From: JABAAE01 sp905480545 | Lineage (GTDB): Bacteria > Planctomycetota > Planctomycetia > Pirellulales > Pirellulaceae | NCBI GenBank assembly: GCA_943788025.1 | Contig: CALSOR010000015.1 | Span: 177,105-241,104, forward strand | Length of the DNA: 64,000 bases | Reading direction: 5' to 3' | Shown here: positions 1 to 9,137 of the stretch, in pieces | How the letters are laid out: every line of letters starts with the position of its first letter | Numbering within the stretch: the stretch's first letter is position 1 | The notes under the pieces: generated by a model | What the model was told of the DNA's origin: nothing | Databases searched by the model: none | The model's input: only the letters and a program-made list of their open reading frames with translations | Translations under genes and position numbers: made by a program

Positions 1-1
1 G

Positions 2-64
2 CGGTCGGCAAAGCTGGGACAACTTTCATTAGATGAGGTACTCGTCAACAACCATTTTGAGTGA
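2..64 (+). CDS. C-terminal tail of a protein entering from the left edge (possible)
   Basis: An open frame runs in from the window edge and ends at a TGA at 62-64. The last residues read RSAKLGQLSLDEVLVNNHFE, which looks like protein-coding composition. The other two forward frames close quickly. The piece is too short to name. It is offered only as a possible gene end. Confidence 0.25.
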   Translation, partial: RSAKLGQLSLDEVLVNNHFE

Positions 65-672
65 ATGATCATCCTATGAATGCGAATTAAAGGCATCATT
101 GTAAGGTGAGCCAACAGTAGTCCACAGATTATCAGGTTAACGATTTAACGCACGAGCAATCATGAAATGCAAAAATTCCAAAATGAAATTGCGTTCACAC
201 CGTCGGTGAAAGCGATGATCCAAGCCGATACGAGATCGCGATCTTCCTACGCAAAAATGGCGCAGTAAAGCGACTGGTAAACAACGGTTACTCAGGATTT
301 CGCAGGATGAAATGTTGGGGGAATGTAAAGGTGGTGGAAGGAGATCTTGCTATGGAAGACCCGCTGAGTAGTTTTGAATCTTCCGGTCGGGGCGAAAGAG
401 AACGCCTCTTTGAAATTGAGGCCTGGGATGTCAGTTGCTCGCAACACATTCACAAGCAACTTTCCGAGTGTTCCGTTACTCCAGTGATCGATGAACCGCG
501 GAAGCAAATCCAAATATTGGTAGCGGAATTGCAGTTTACAAAGACCGTCTGATGAAATCGAGCGCTGATGGTCTCTTTGCCGATTTGCGACTTTTGATCG
601 GAATACGATAGGGTGTTTGAGCAAGCCATTACCTTGCTGCAGGTAGTTGGGCATTAAATCGTATTGGAGCGA
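65..672. other. Intergenic stretch, no gene seen
   Basis: About 600 bases without a convincing gene. Short open frames exist on both strands around 292-654 but share no recognisable motif, lack a ribosome binding site and overlap each other. No RNA gene, terminator or mobile-element end was recognised. Confidence 0.4.
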
Positions 673-1683
673 CTACCCACCAATGTGGTTCAGCATCTTT
701 TCCCATGACGCCAATTCGTTTTGGGGTGAAAATTGGGGGCGTGCTGTTGTGAGTTGTCTGAGAATTGTTTCCGTGAAACCGGGCTCTGCTTCCAGCTGAT
801 TCATTAATTCCAAGAGTTGTTCGGTGTTCGCTATGTCAAAGAGACCGGCATAGTCTTCTCCCAGTAAACCAATCGATGCGTCCATTCGTGACGCCAAAAT
901 TGGAATCGAATTTACGACCGCATCGGAGATCACGTTGCTGCCCCCTTCATAATGTGAACTAACAATCGTGGCGTGGCTTTGGCAAAGCAAGTCTTTGGCG
1001 GATTGATTCGAAACGGAACCTCTCCATTCATATCGCGGATTGGTTTGTGTTTCCGAGTTGGCAAAGTCGGTCGCATCGTCAGTCATTGCTTCGCCGACTT
1101 GAATGATTTTAATTTTGGAATTCCCTCGCAACTGGCGTGACGCGATCGCGGCGCGGAATGGATCTTTTACAGGTCGCATGTGTCCGATCACCGAAAGTAT
1201 GATTTGATCGGTAGGTTGATGTGACCAAACAGAATGTTTTGTCACGTTATGGGGTGTCGCGGACTGGATGATCGTTGTGCATTTCGATTGAAATCGACGC
1301 TCGAGTCTATGGACGCACCGGGGCTCAAGCACGACGATCCGATCCGCGACTTCTAATGAATGCGTCGCAATTCGAAAATTCGATTCGACATCCTCCGTTT
1401 GACTGAATGATTGCCGCTGGAGATCACCATGAATGTCAGTTCCGGTCAAGCAAACAATAATTGGAGTGCGGGGGAATGCGGTGCGAAAGTCGTTGATCGC
1501 AGTACCGGACTTTCTCGCATGCAATGCGACTAAGCAATCAGTGGGACTTGGATCCAGTAATCCGTCCGTTGAAATTTTTACCGAATGCCCAAGGCGAGTT
1601 AGGATACCACTCCAATTTTCCGCTGTAATATTGTTTCCACGAACAGATGCTCGTGGTGCTGGAGTAACGATCTGGATCCGCAT
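673..1683 (-). CDS. senB: SenB-like selenosugar synthase (GT-B glycosyltransferase)
   Basis: This 336-residue protein begins MRIQIVTPAP and contains VALHARKSG (about 52-60) and LTGTDIHGD (about 79-87). Near the C-terminus HYEGGSNVISDA (from about 244) is the sugar-nucleotide binding part of a GT-B glycosyltransferase. This pattern is that of the family first called TIGR04348 and later identified as SenB, which joins selenophosphate to UDP-GlcNAc to make a selenosugar for selenoneine. An upstream in-frame ATG at 1710 exists, but the ATG at 1683 follows an AAGAAG stretch and gives the family's usual N-terminus. The usual partners SenA (EgtB-like) and SenC (SelD-like) are not seen in this window. 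Family assignment is fairly secure. The pathway role is inferred. Confidence 0.75.
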   Translation of the reverse strand: MRIQIVTPAPRASVRGNNITAENWSGILTRLGHSVKISTDGLLDPSPTDCLVALHARKSGTAINDFRTAFPRTPIIVCLTGTDIHGDLQRQSFSQTEDVESNFRIATHSLEVADRIVVLEPRCVHRLERRFQSKCTTIIQSATPHNVTKHSVWSHQPTDQIILSVIGHMRPVKDPFRAAIASRQLRGNSKIKIIQVGEAMTDDATDFANSETQTNPRYEWRGSVSNQSAKDLLCQSHATIVSSHYEGGSNVISDAVVNSIPILASRMDASIGLLGEDYAGLFDIANTEQLLELMNQLEAEPGFTETILRQLTTARPQFSPQNELASWEKMLNHIGG

Positions 1684-1893
1684 ACAACTTCTTGGAATCA
1701 ATTCGAACAATGGGCCTGATCTTTTTCAGTCTACAGGAATCGCGACCAATGGGTTGAATCGTCGAAGCCAAAATCGATTCTTAAATTGGCAAAGAAGGCT
1801 GTGGATGCATTTACCGGTAGCGGATCGAAGAAGACGACAGTTAATTATCGGTAAATTATTCACAGCATGTTGATTTACCATTTCCAAACGCTC

Positions 1894-1947
1894 GCCGTTG
1901 AAAGTGCGATTGCCGTTGAAAGTGCGATTGCCGTTGAAAGTGCGATT
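1894..1947. repeat. Three tandem copies of an 18-base unit
   Basis: The unit GCCGTTGAAAGTGCGATT is repeated exactly three times (1894-1911, 1912-1929, 1930-1947) between the lipoprotein and senB genes. No inverted symmetry suggests a terminator. Confidence 0.9.
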
Positions 1948-1971
1948 GCATAGCGGGCGTACCGATTTGGC

Positions 1972-2037
1972 CCGTGCCGCTAACCCAAAATTTCCGTGCC
2001 GCTAACCCGAAACTTCCGTGCCGCTAACTCGAAACTT
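1972..2037. repeat. Three tandem copies of a 22-base unit
   Basis: The unit starts CCGTGCCGCTAACCCGAAAC; copies lie at 1972-1993, 1994-2015 and 2016-2037 and differ at a few positions. It sits 24 bases after the preceding 18-base repeat and just beyond the stop codon of the lipoprotein gene at 2065. Confidence 0.9.
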
Positions 2038-2064
2038 CGCATTAATGGGCGTGTTTTCAGCGGA

Positions 2065-2877
2065 TCATGGCGACTTGGGAGGTGGTGTTTTTTCCGGCTG
2101 TTCGAGCGATGCGGTTTGCACATTATTCAGTTCGAGTTCACGTGGCTTGCTGAAAACGATCTCTTCATTGTATTCAAACGCTGGTCCATTGCGGTGAAGT
2201 GGTATCTTCTTTTTCTTCTTCTTGAAACCAACTCGCGATCCTGCAAACTTAACTCCATCATGGATGGTTCCATATTGAAGCGGGCCGGCGCCCAAAATCC
2301 ATGTGTCTTTGGCAGTACTGCGTGCGACCAATGTGCCGGACTGCCAAATGGGTTGTTTGCTTTCCCGGTAATAGGCAAAAACACCGATCTTGGCTGCACC
2401 GGATTGCGAATCACTCTTCGCCAATGAAATTTCCGGTAAAAGTGGAATCGCTGGCGCACTGGATACGATTGAGGCGGCCGAACTTAAGGCCGAGCTTTGT
2501 GGAACGCCAAACGTGATCTCATGTCCATCTGAGCCAAGTGTTCCAACGCGTGGTTCAACAATGATATCTGCTGTGGTTGCAGTATCTTGAAGCAGGCATC
2601 CGGCTGCCGTCAATTGCTGCCTCAAACAGCTGGTGACATAAGGCGCATTTACAAATCCGGTGGTCTTGACCGTAAGGATGTATTTTGAGTCGAGATATAC
2701 GGTTTGCCCAGCAAGTGGGGCGAAGTTGAGTTGGCTGATAACTCGATCGACCGCATCGGAAACTAGAAGCTGTTCGGTTGCGGAGCGGCTATTGGTGCTA
2801 CCGCAGCCGACGACAAAAAGTATTGGCAGGCAAGCCGCCAACACTACACACTGATGATTCTGTTGTTTTGCTCTCAT
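2065..2877 (-). CDS. Lipoprotein, DUF6655-like
   Basis: A 270-residue protein with a short basic N-terminus, a hydrophobic stretch and a lipobox (FVVGCGS; Cys at about 25), so it should be a membrane-anchored lipoprotein. The motif TEQLLVSDAVDRVISQ at about 34-49 and the ordered segments that follow resemble the DUF6655 family of planctomycete lipoproteins; the function is unknown. A run of six lysines sits near residue 220, and the C-terminus is proline-rich. It stands alone on the minus strand, followed by the two tandem repeat blocks. Family name from memory, moderately sure. Confidence 0.7.
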   Translation of the reverse strand: MRAKQQNHQCVVLAACLPILFVVGCGSTNSRSATEQLLVSDAVDRVISQLNFAPLAGQTVYLDSKYILTVKTTGFVNAPYVTSCLRQQLTAAGCLLQDTATTADIIVEPRVGTLGSDGHEITFGVPQSSALSSAASIVSSAPAIPLLPEISLAKSDSQSGAAKIGVFAYYRESKQPIWQSGTLVARSTAKDTWILGAGPLQYGTIHDGVKFAGSRVGFKKKKKKIPLHRNGPAFEYNEEIVFSKPRELELNNVQTASLEQPEKTPPPKSP

Positions 2878-3268
2878 GGCTTTCTTTATGCGCAGAACGC
2901 CGAATTCCGGTTGGGGAGTATAGGAGAACTTGAGATTTTCGCAACAGATCTATCCGTGAGTGCGTTCAATATAAAATAGGCAAGTGAATTAGTTTGAGTT
3001 CAAAAATAAAACTTAGCGAAGAAATCTCTCAAAAAACGTTAAGTCATTGTCGTTTAGTGGTTTACGTCAAATTGATCAATCTTGACGAGTTCCTCATGAC
3101 CTGTATAATCCGATCATCTTGGCAATTTCGGTAATATGACAAGCAGCGGCAACTCTGGCTGTTGAGCAAATTATCGTTCGCAAAAAACCGCTTCTGGTGG
3201 TAGTTTGCGGTTGCCACGTAGAATTTACCTACCCATGAGCGCCAACCATTGCTACGGAGAGGATGGTT
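2878..3268. other. Divergent intergenic region
   Basis: About 390 bases between the divergent lipoprotein and HTH-receiver genes. It must hold both promoters, but I cannot point to a convincing pair of boxes. AT-rich stretches around 2970-3020 are candidates. No RNA gene was seen. Confidence 0.35.
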
Positions 3269-3859
3269 ATGTCGACCAAGACTGTATTTACGACTGGTGA
3301 GGCAGCGAAAATCTGCAAAGTCAGCCAGCAGACGATAATCCGCTGTTTTGATAACGGATCTTTAAAAGGGTTCCGTGTTCCTGGTAGCCGGTTTCGACGC
3401 ATTCCGCGTGAAAAACTCTTTTCCTTCATGAAAGAAAACGGCATTCCCACGGATGCTTTAGAAAGCGGTAAGCGTAAAGCACTTATTGTTGACGACGACC
3501 CGGAATTGGTTGAGTTGTTGGTGGAGGCGTTTGAGCGTGATGGACGTTTCGAACTAAAGACCGCAAACAACGGCTTTGAGGCGGGAATGAACGTTCGTGA
3601 ATTCCGCCCTGACCTGGTTGTTCTCGATGTGATGTTACCGGATATCAATGGTAAAGAAGTTTGCCAGCGGGTCCGCTCCGATCCAAATTTGGACGCGGTC
3701 AAGATCATTTGTATTTCCGGAATGGTCGAGCAGGACAAGATCAATGATTTGCGTCTTGCTGGTGCGGATGACTTTATGGGAAAGCCATTTGCTGTTGATT
3801 CGCTTCTGGATCGAGCTTGTGAACTATTGGACATTGATAAGATAGCGACCGGAACCTGA
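3269..3859 (+). CDS. Response regulator with N-terminal excisionase-type HTH
   Basis: The 196-residue product has an N-terminal DNA-binding domain of the MerR/excisionase (HTH_17) type: TTGEAAKICKVSQQTIIRCF at about 8-27, then GFRVPGSRFRRIPREKL. A receiver domain follows from about residue 70, with the acidic pocket in IVDDDPE, the phosphoacceptor Asp at about 120 (LVVLDVMLPD) and the conserved Lys in MGKPF. Putting the DNA-binding domain before the receiver reverses the usual order. The start at 3269 was chosen because GGAGAGG (3256-3262) lies six bases upstream; the ATG at 3263 touches that site. The next gene downstream is a histidine kinase, a plausible partner, but a terminator separates the two. 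Confidence 0.85.
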   Translation: MSTKTVFTTGEAAKICKVSQQTIIRCFDNGSLKGFRVPGSRFRRIPREKLFSFMKENGIPTDALESGKRKALIVDDDPELVELLVEAFERDGRFELKTANNGFEAGMNVREFRPDLVVLDVMLPDINGKEVCQRVRSDPNLDAVKIICISGMVEQDKINDLRLAGADDFMGKPFAVDSLLDRACELLDIDKIATGT

Positions 3860-3976
3860 ATTCTTCCGGTTTAGGGATACCAAGCTTTTTACTGTTTTTT
3901 AAATTTGATTCTCGTTAGAACTTTGATGAGTTAGCAAACGGGCATAGGCTCGGTTTTGCGATTCGCAATGGACAAT

Positions 3977-4004
3977 GCACCGTGTTCTGCGGTGCTTTTT
4001 TTTT
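3977..4004 (+). terminator. Rho-independent terminator
   Basis: Six-base stem GCACCG/CGGTGC around a seven-base loop, followed by nine T residues. It lies about 120 bases after the HTH-receiver stop codon and 40 bases before the histidine kinase start, so the kinase probably has its own promoter or depends on read-through. Confidence 0.8.
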
Positions 4005-4043
4005 CGAAACGATCCTCTTCTCTTCTTTTAAGATTTCGAAACA

Positions 4044-5420
4044 ATGCGATATCTCCCTGCAATTAACTTGGCAGATGGGATTTGGCAAATTGCCCTTCCC
4101 GATGTTCATTCTATTGCGCTAATTGAATCCATCTGGAATCCCGACAAGCGAGAACGTGAAAAAGCCATTTCGCGTATTTTGCTGAGTAGTCCGCCGCTGC
4201 TGTATTGGGTTTGCGCGCAGTTTGCTGAATCATCAAAATTCGGCAACAAACCGCTATCAGGTTATTCCAGTTTTGAATTGGAAGAACTTTTGTTCGATGT
4301 TGTTTCGGCGAATGTGCAGGCTCTGATTCGGGATAATGCAAATCAGCTTTCTTCGATTCAGCGAGTTGAGCTGGTTCTGCTGACGAAGGTTGCCTATTTC
4401 TTTTCGATTCTGGATGACCGTTCGGTTAGCGTTTGCCATAAGGTTGTTTCGCGATTGGCCGTGATTGAGGGGTTACTGTTTCCTGGCCTGAGCGATTCAC
4501 TGACGGAGAGATTCAAATCGATTGTCGACGAAACTGTTGATACCGATTCAGTATTGCGGGATTTTAGTGCCACCGATTTTGAGGCAGCAACCGGAATGGA
4601 TGTTATTACTGCCGAATGGAATCACAATTTACCGTTCTTTTTGAATGGGCTTGGTGCGATGGATGTTCGACTGAAAAGGATGGACCAGCTCGAGGCTGAT
4701 TTCGAAGCCGAGGTGGAGAAAGAAAAAATCGCTGCGATGCGGCAACTGGCTTACGGTGCAAGTCACGAGGTCAATAATCCGTTGGCAAACATTTCAACCC
4801 GAGCACAGGCGTTGCTTCGCGACGAGACCGATCCAAAACGTCGAGATCGGCTGATGACAATCGATGCGCAAGCGTTCCGCGCGCATGACATGATCAGTAA
4901 CCTGATGAAGTTCGCTCGGCCTCCGCGCCCGCAATTCTCTCGCGAGCAATTATTTCCATTGGTTGAAAAGGTTTTGCGAAGACTGACCGAATTGGCGAGG
5001 ATTCAAGAGACTGATATCGAAATTGACGTTGATACGGCGATCTACTTTGACGTCGATAAAATCCAATTGGAAGAAATATTATTCGAGGTTGTCCAGAATG
5101 CGATGGAAGCGCTTCGCCGAGGAGGCAAAATCTGCATTCTGGCCAAATCGAATGGTGGCGATTCTCCGCTTACGATTAATGTAAAGGATGATGGTCCTGG
5201 CATTTCAAGCGAAGTGCGGCGCCACATATTTGACCCCTTTTTTTCTGGTCGAGAAGCAGGACGGGGGCTTGGATTTGGTTTGTCGAAGACTTGGCGGTTG
5301 ATGGAGCTTCATGGCGGAACGATTCGAATCAAGGATGTCGATCAGGGCGCGAATGTAGAATTGCAATTTCCGTTGTCGCAAGCTGTTGCGGATGATTCGG
5401 GAGTTGAATTAACTGCCTAG
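4044..5420 (+). CDS. Soluble sensor histidine kinase
   Basis: A 458-residue kinase without membrane segments. The phosphoacceptor helix carries GASHEVNNPLANIS with His at about 241. The ATPase domain shows the N box (VVQNAMEAL, about 346-354), DDGPGIS (about 385) and GRGLGFGLS (about 408). The first 200 residues have no PAS or GAF motif. The part around residues 38-150 (AISRILLSSPPLLYWVCAQF) has a helical pattern that recalls HDOD domains, but this is tentative. No strong ribosome binding site precedes the ATG at 4044. The nearby HTH-receiver protein is the natural candidate partner, by position only. Confidence 0.85.
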   Translation: MRYLPAINLADGIWQIALPDVHSIALIESIWNPDKREREKAISRILLSSPPLLYWVCAQFAESSKFGNKPLSGYSSFELEELLFDVVSANVQALIRDNANQLSSIQRVELVLLTKVAYFFSILDDRSVSVCHKVVSRLAVIEGLLFPGLSDSLTERFKSIVDETVDTDSVLRDFSATDFEAATGMDVITAEWNHNLPFFLNGLGAMDVRLKRMDQLEADFEAEVEKEKIAAMRQLAYGASHEVNNPLANISTRAQALLRDETDPKRRDRLMTIDAQAFRAHDMISNLMKFARPPRPQFSREQLFPLVEKVLRRLTELARIQETDIEIDVDTAIYFDVDKIQLEEILFEVVQNAMEALRRGGKICILAKSNGGDSPLTINVKDDGPGISSEVRRHIFDPFFSGREAGRGLGFGLSKTWRLMELHGGTIRIKDVDQGANVELQFPLSQAVADDSGVELTA

Positions 5421-5527
5421 TTTGGTTCGCACCAATTGTCTGTCTTCTTTCGGGCGGAAGGATGGCGTCATTTCATTGAGTCAATCGCCACCAGGCAAGG
5501 CAGACGTTTGACATGCGATTCAATTCG

Positions 5528-6178
5528 CTAACCGATTTTGCGTTCGACTTTAAGTCCGGAAAAATCATTGTATGTCAGCAATATCGATCCGAATGAAGCA
5601 TATCGGTCAAAGATCCTTGACAATAGAGGTGCGTCATTGGGCCAGGGAAAGACAAAAATCAGATCGAAATCGGAGATGTCTTTTGCAAGGTCACGGTACG
5701 CATCATCGAAATGAGTCTCCAACGTAATGTCACCGTCGTTTTCTCGATACGCTTGATCAACCAAGTCGTCCGATCCTTCGGGGAGAAAGCTACCCTCAAC
5801 GAAATCGACATCGAGATCGTATTCATTCGCCAGATCAATCGAGTGTTGCAGGACCTCGGTGTTGATTTCGATTCCGCACGCTTCGAAGCCAAGAAATGAT
5901 GCAACGGATGCGACGCCGCCGAATCCACTTCCCCATTCGCACATCTCATTTCCGGACAATAGTTGTTGATCCCGAATTGAAATCAAGGCCCGGGCGATCA
6001 ATTCGTGATCGCACGCCACAAATCCCTTTTCAGCAAAAGGCTTGCCTTCGAGGAAATTATCGATGCGTTGGTTCATGTCCGTGACAAATTCCGCAACTTC
6101 TGGCGGTAATCGCATCGATTCGTTGAAGTAAAGGGGGACTTCTTTTAAAACCAAGACCGTGATCCGAATCGAATTCAA
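5528..6178 (-). CDS. SAM-dependent methyltransferase-like protein
   Basis: The 216-residue protein contains a class I methyltransferase core: motif I is EWGSGFGGVASVASFLG (about 82-98), followed by an acidic residue ending strand 2 (CGIEIN) and a later strand, FDLIFVFPWPND. The substrate is unknown. The frame opens with TTG at 6178; an ATG at 6115 is an alternative, but the intervening peptide (LVLKEVPLYFNES) looks coding. It is flanked by the histidine kinase on the opposite strand and by larC upstream. DNA, RNA or protein methylation cannot be told apart from the sequence. Confidence 0.6.
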   Translation of the reverse strand: MNSIRITVLVLKEVPLYFNESMRLPPEVAEFVTDMNQRIDNFLEGKPFAEKGFVACDHELIARALISIRDQQLLSGNEMCEWGSGFGGVASVASFLGFEACGIEINTEVLQHSIDLANEYDLDVDFVEGSFLPEGSDDLVDQAYRENDGDITLETHFDDAYRDLAKDISDFDLIFVFPWPNDAPLLSRIFDRYASFGSILLTYNDFSGLKVERKIG

Positions 6179-6258
6179 TAAAAGATTAGGTTAACGAATT
6201 CTTTCTCGAATGAAAGTCACATTAGAAACATTCTCATCCAAGGGTGAGGGGTTTGGGA

Positions 6259-7425
6259 CTATTTGTTCCCAAATGCTGACTTTGCGGCCTGGTAGACACA
6301 GTGAAGCGGCACGCCATGTTGGTTGGCGGCAAGAGCGCAGCGGTCGTGCTCTGGCGAAAATGATTTTGTTCCATTTGGTAATGAGATGACCTTGCCAGTG
6401 ATCTCGCCGAATTCAGTTGTGACGACGCTCGCCTTCCGCGGAAGAACACTGCGTTGGATTGATTGTTGTCGAATGCCAAGCGTTTCTGTCTCGCGAAAAA
6501 TAATCTGCTTTAATGCGTCGGCGTGTTCCCCACGGCAAAGGACGCTCAGTAAGATGCCTGGTCGATTTTTTTTCATTTGGATGCTGGTCGAATAAGCATC
6601 TAATGCACCTTTTTCAAAAAGTTGGTCGATACAGTATCCAACAGTCTCGCCTGGGACATCGTCCAAATTTGTCTCCAGCAACTCGACCTGCTCCTGCATT
6701 TTTCGCACTTCTTGCTCGCCAACGATCAGTCGCAATACATTGCCTTGCTCTTCAAGATCTTTGGTGCCGGCTCCAATCCCTATCGTCTCAATTTTGAGAC
6801 TGGGAATCGCCCCAAATTCAGATGCAAGCGTTGCAGCGATGGCAGCACCGGTTGGCGTTGTCAGTTCTGACTCGATGTCACACTGTGCGAGCGGAATGCC
6901 TTTTAATAATTCGGCTGTCGCGGGGGCAGGAATGCTAACATTGCCGTGTGCTATTTTGATTTGGCCTTTTCCGGTTGGGATCGGCGAACAGACCAGTTTT
7001 TCGATTCCAAGCAGATCCCATGCAATTGCCCCGCCAACAATATCCGCAATGGAGTCGATTGCCCCAACTTCGTGGAAGTGAACTTTTTCGATGGTTGATC
7101 CATGGACTTTCGCTTCGGATTCGGCAAGTTTTCCAAAGATTTGTTTGGCAAGATCTTTTTGCCGAGGCGTGATTGTGCTTTCATCAATCATCTTGACGAT
7201 ATGATGGAGATGTCGGTGAGCGTGTTCGGGATCGTGAAGCACGTCAACTTTGAGTGCACGGAAGCCAAACTTGGTGACATCTTTTTTTTCGAGGCGACAA
7301 TTGTTTGTACCAAGCGAATCGATTCCAGACTTGACCGTTTCAAAATCGGCGCCGGCGTCGACACAGGCCGCTAAAAACATGTCGCCACTAATTCCACTTT
7401 GACAATCTAAGTAGCCGACTTTCAA
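6259..7425 (-). CDS. larC: LarC, nickel insertion protein for the nickel-pincer cofactor
   Basis: The 388-residue protein begins MKVGYLDCQSGISGDMFLAA, the hallmark of LarC, and carries HFHEVGAIDSIADIVG (about 113-128), TPTGAAI (about 187-193) and ETNLDDVPGE in the C-terminal half. LarC inserts nickel into the pyridinium dithiocarboxylate nucleotide used by lactate racemase LarA and relatives. In Lactobacillus the protein is made by a programmed frameshift between LarC1 and LarC2; here one uninterrupted frame encodes both halves. No larA, larB or larE lies nearby, so its enzyme partner must be elsewhere. This family is wide-spread and the call is secure. Confidence 0.9.
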   Translation of the reverse strand: MKVGYLDCQSGISGDMFLAACVDAGADFETVKSGIDSLGTNNCRLEKKDVTKFGFRALKVDVLHDPEHAHRHLHHIVKMIDESTITPRQKDLAKQIFGKLAESEAKVHGSTIEKVHFHEVGAIDSIADIVGGAIAWDLLGIEKLVCSPIPTGKGQIKIAHGNVSIPAPATAELLKGIPLAQCDIESELTTPTGAAIAATLASEFGAIPSLKIETIGIGAGTKDLEEQGNVLRLIVGEQEVRKMQEQVELLETNLDDVPGETVGYCIDQLFEKGALDAYSTSIQMKKNRPGILLSVLCRGEHADALKQIIFRETETLGIRQQSIQRSVLPRKASVVTTEFGEITGKVISLPNGTKSFSPEHDRCALAANQHGVPLHCVYQAAKSAFGNK

Positions 7426-7617
7426 TTCTTTATCCTTTTTTCAAAAGTTGTTGCACAATTCACAAAAAAGCGATCGGCAAGCCCTCGTTCAAAACTTCTA
7501 TGCAGAGTTACCGCCTTGAGTGGAAGTTTGCACGATTTTGCGTCATAATCATTGACTCGGAACCGACATTTAAGTCGATACATCGTTAGATGCAAAGGTT
7601 AAAGGATTGACGAAAAA

Positions 7618-8883
7618 ATGAAAGACGTTCTATCTGTTGTACTAGCTGGCGGCAAAGGTTCGCGTTTGGAACCATTGACTCGGGATCGGGCAAAGCCTGC
7701 GGTTCCGTTTGGAGGCAATTATCGCATCATCGATTTTTCGCTGTCGAATTGCCTGAATAGTGGCATCCGCCGCATGTTGGTTCTGACGCAATACAAGGCA
7801 ATGAGTCTCGATCGCCATATTAATCTTGCTTGGCGACACTATTTTTGTCGTGAGCTGGGCGAGTTTATTGATGTTGTGCCGCCACAGCAGAGAATCGACG
7901 AGCATTGGTATCAGGGAACTGCCGATGCTGTTTACCAGAACATCTACGCGATCGAGAAAGAACGCCCGAAATACGTGGTGATTCTTGCAGGGGATCACAT
8001 CTACAAGATGAACTATCGCAAGATGGTCGAATACCACAAAGAAATGAATGCGGATTTGACCATCGGTGCGTTGAAAGTGGACCGCGAATCGGCAAAAGAA
8101 TTTGGCGTGATGCAGGTCAATAATGATCAGCGGATTGTGGGTTTCGAGGAAAAGTCACAGGATCCTAAAACGATGCCTGGCGATGACCAGCATTGTTTGG
8201 CGAGTATGGGCATCTATGTCTTCTCGGCGCGGTTTCTTTTCGAAGAATTATGTCGTGACGCTACTGACCTCTCAAGCTGTCATGACTTTGGTCGCGGTAT
8301 TATTCCTAACAACATTGAAAAACAACGTGTTTTCGCGTTTCCGTTTAAGGATGAAAATCGCAAGGGCGACGCGTATTGGCGCGATGTTGGAACGCTCGAC
8401 GCTTTTTACGAGGCCAATATGGACCTGGTATCTATCGATCCAATGTTGAATCTTTACGATGAAAATTGGCCAATCCGAACTTTCCAGCCGAATGTGCCGC
8501 CGGCGAAATTTGTTTTTGGAAGCCGCGGCTCGACCGATCGAATCGGTCACGCTCACGATAGCATTGTTTGCTCTGGTTGCGTGATATCGGGTGGGCAGGT
8601 GAACCGAAGTATTCTCGCACCACATGTCCAGGTCAACAGCTACGCACAGGTTGAAGATTCGATTTTGTTTAACCACGTTAAGGTCGGGCGGCGTTCTCGA
8701 ATTCGCAAAGCGATCATCGACAAGGGAGTGGAAATTCCGCCTAATACGGAAATTGGTTATGACCTGGAAATGGATCGAAAACGGGGTTTTACCGTCAGCG
8801 AGAATGGTGTCGTGGTGATTTCAAAGGGCGCGGTCGTCGATGAGTTTGTCTCGCGAACGCCTTCAATAAAACTGATGAAGTAG
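7618..8883 (+). CDS. glgC: Glucose-1-phosphate adenylyltransferase (ADP-glucose pyrophosphorylase)
   Basis: The 421-residue enzyme makes ADP-glucose from ATP and glucose 1-phosphate for glycogen synthesis. The N-terminal nucleotide-binding loop LAGGKGSRLEPLTRDRAKPA (about 9-28), FSLSNCLNSG, WYQGTADAVYQN and the catalytic region LAGDHIYKMNY are all present. The C-terminal quarter (SRGSTDRIG onward) has the left-handed beta-helix hexapeptide character. Length is normal. An AAAGGA sequence lies about ten bases upstream of the ATG. It stands alone, with no glycogen synthase or branching enzyme next to it. Confidence 0.95.
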   Translation: MKDVLSVVLAGGKGSRLEPLTRDRAKPAVPFGGNYRIIDFSLSNCLNSGIRRMLVLTQYKAMSLDRHINLAWRHYFCRELGEFIDVVPPQQRIDEHWYQGTADAVYQNIYAIEKERPKYVVILAGDHIYKMNYRKMVEYHKEMNADLTIGALKVDRESAKEFGVMQVNNDQRIVGFEEKSQDPKTMPGDDQHCLASMGIYVFSARFLFEELCRDATDLSSCHDFGRGIIPNNIEKQRVFAFPFKDENRKGDAYWRDVGTLDAFYEANMDLVSIDPMLNLYDENWPIRTFQPNVPPAKFVFGSRGSTDRIGHAHDSIVCSGCVISGGQVNRSILAPHVQVNSYAQVEDSILFNHVKVGRRSRIRKAIIDKGVEIPPNTEIGYDLEMDRKRGFTVSENGVVVISKGAVVDEFVSRTPSIKLMK

Positions 8884-9041
8884 GTTGCGATATGCATCAC
8901 GCCGCATTTTTCCATCGTCAATCTCGTTGGAACCGTTAGTTTTGGTCGTCAGCAGGTTGCGAGTTGTTCCGAGGTTGTACCGCGGTTATTGCGAGCAAAA
9001 TTGAGGCAATGGAGTCGGTCCGGCCTCCAGAGGGGCATTTC

Positions 9042-9083
9042 GAGTTGCTAGTTTGGAGTCGCTAGTTTGGAGTCGCTAGTTGG
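9042..9083. repeat. Three tandem copies of a 14-base unit
   Basis: GAGT(T/C)GCTAGTT(T/G)G repeated at 9042-9055, 9056-9069 and 9070-9083 in the gap between the convergent glgC and uvrC genes. Confidence 0.9.
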
Positions 9084-9104
9084 TCCATGTCACTGCTTCT
9101 TTAG

Positions 9105-9136
9105 GCAATTTCTTAATTCGACAATTTCTTAATTCG
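9105..9136. repeat. Two tandem copies of a 16-base unit
   Basis: (G/A)CAATTTCTTAATTCG occurs at 9105-9120 and 9121-9136, directly before the uvrC stop codon region at 9138. Confidence 0.85.
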
Positions 9137-9137
9137 G

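Noticed and set aside
673..1683. A complete selenoneine gene cluster.
   Set aside because: senA and senC were looked for on both sides and not found within the window.
1894..2037. Adjacent tandem repeats as a possible CRISPR array.
   Set aside because: The units are directly abutting without spacers and lack internal symmetry; no cas gene is near.
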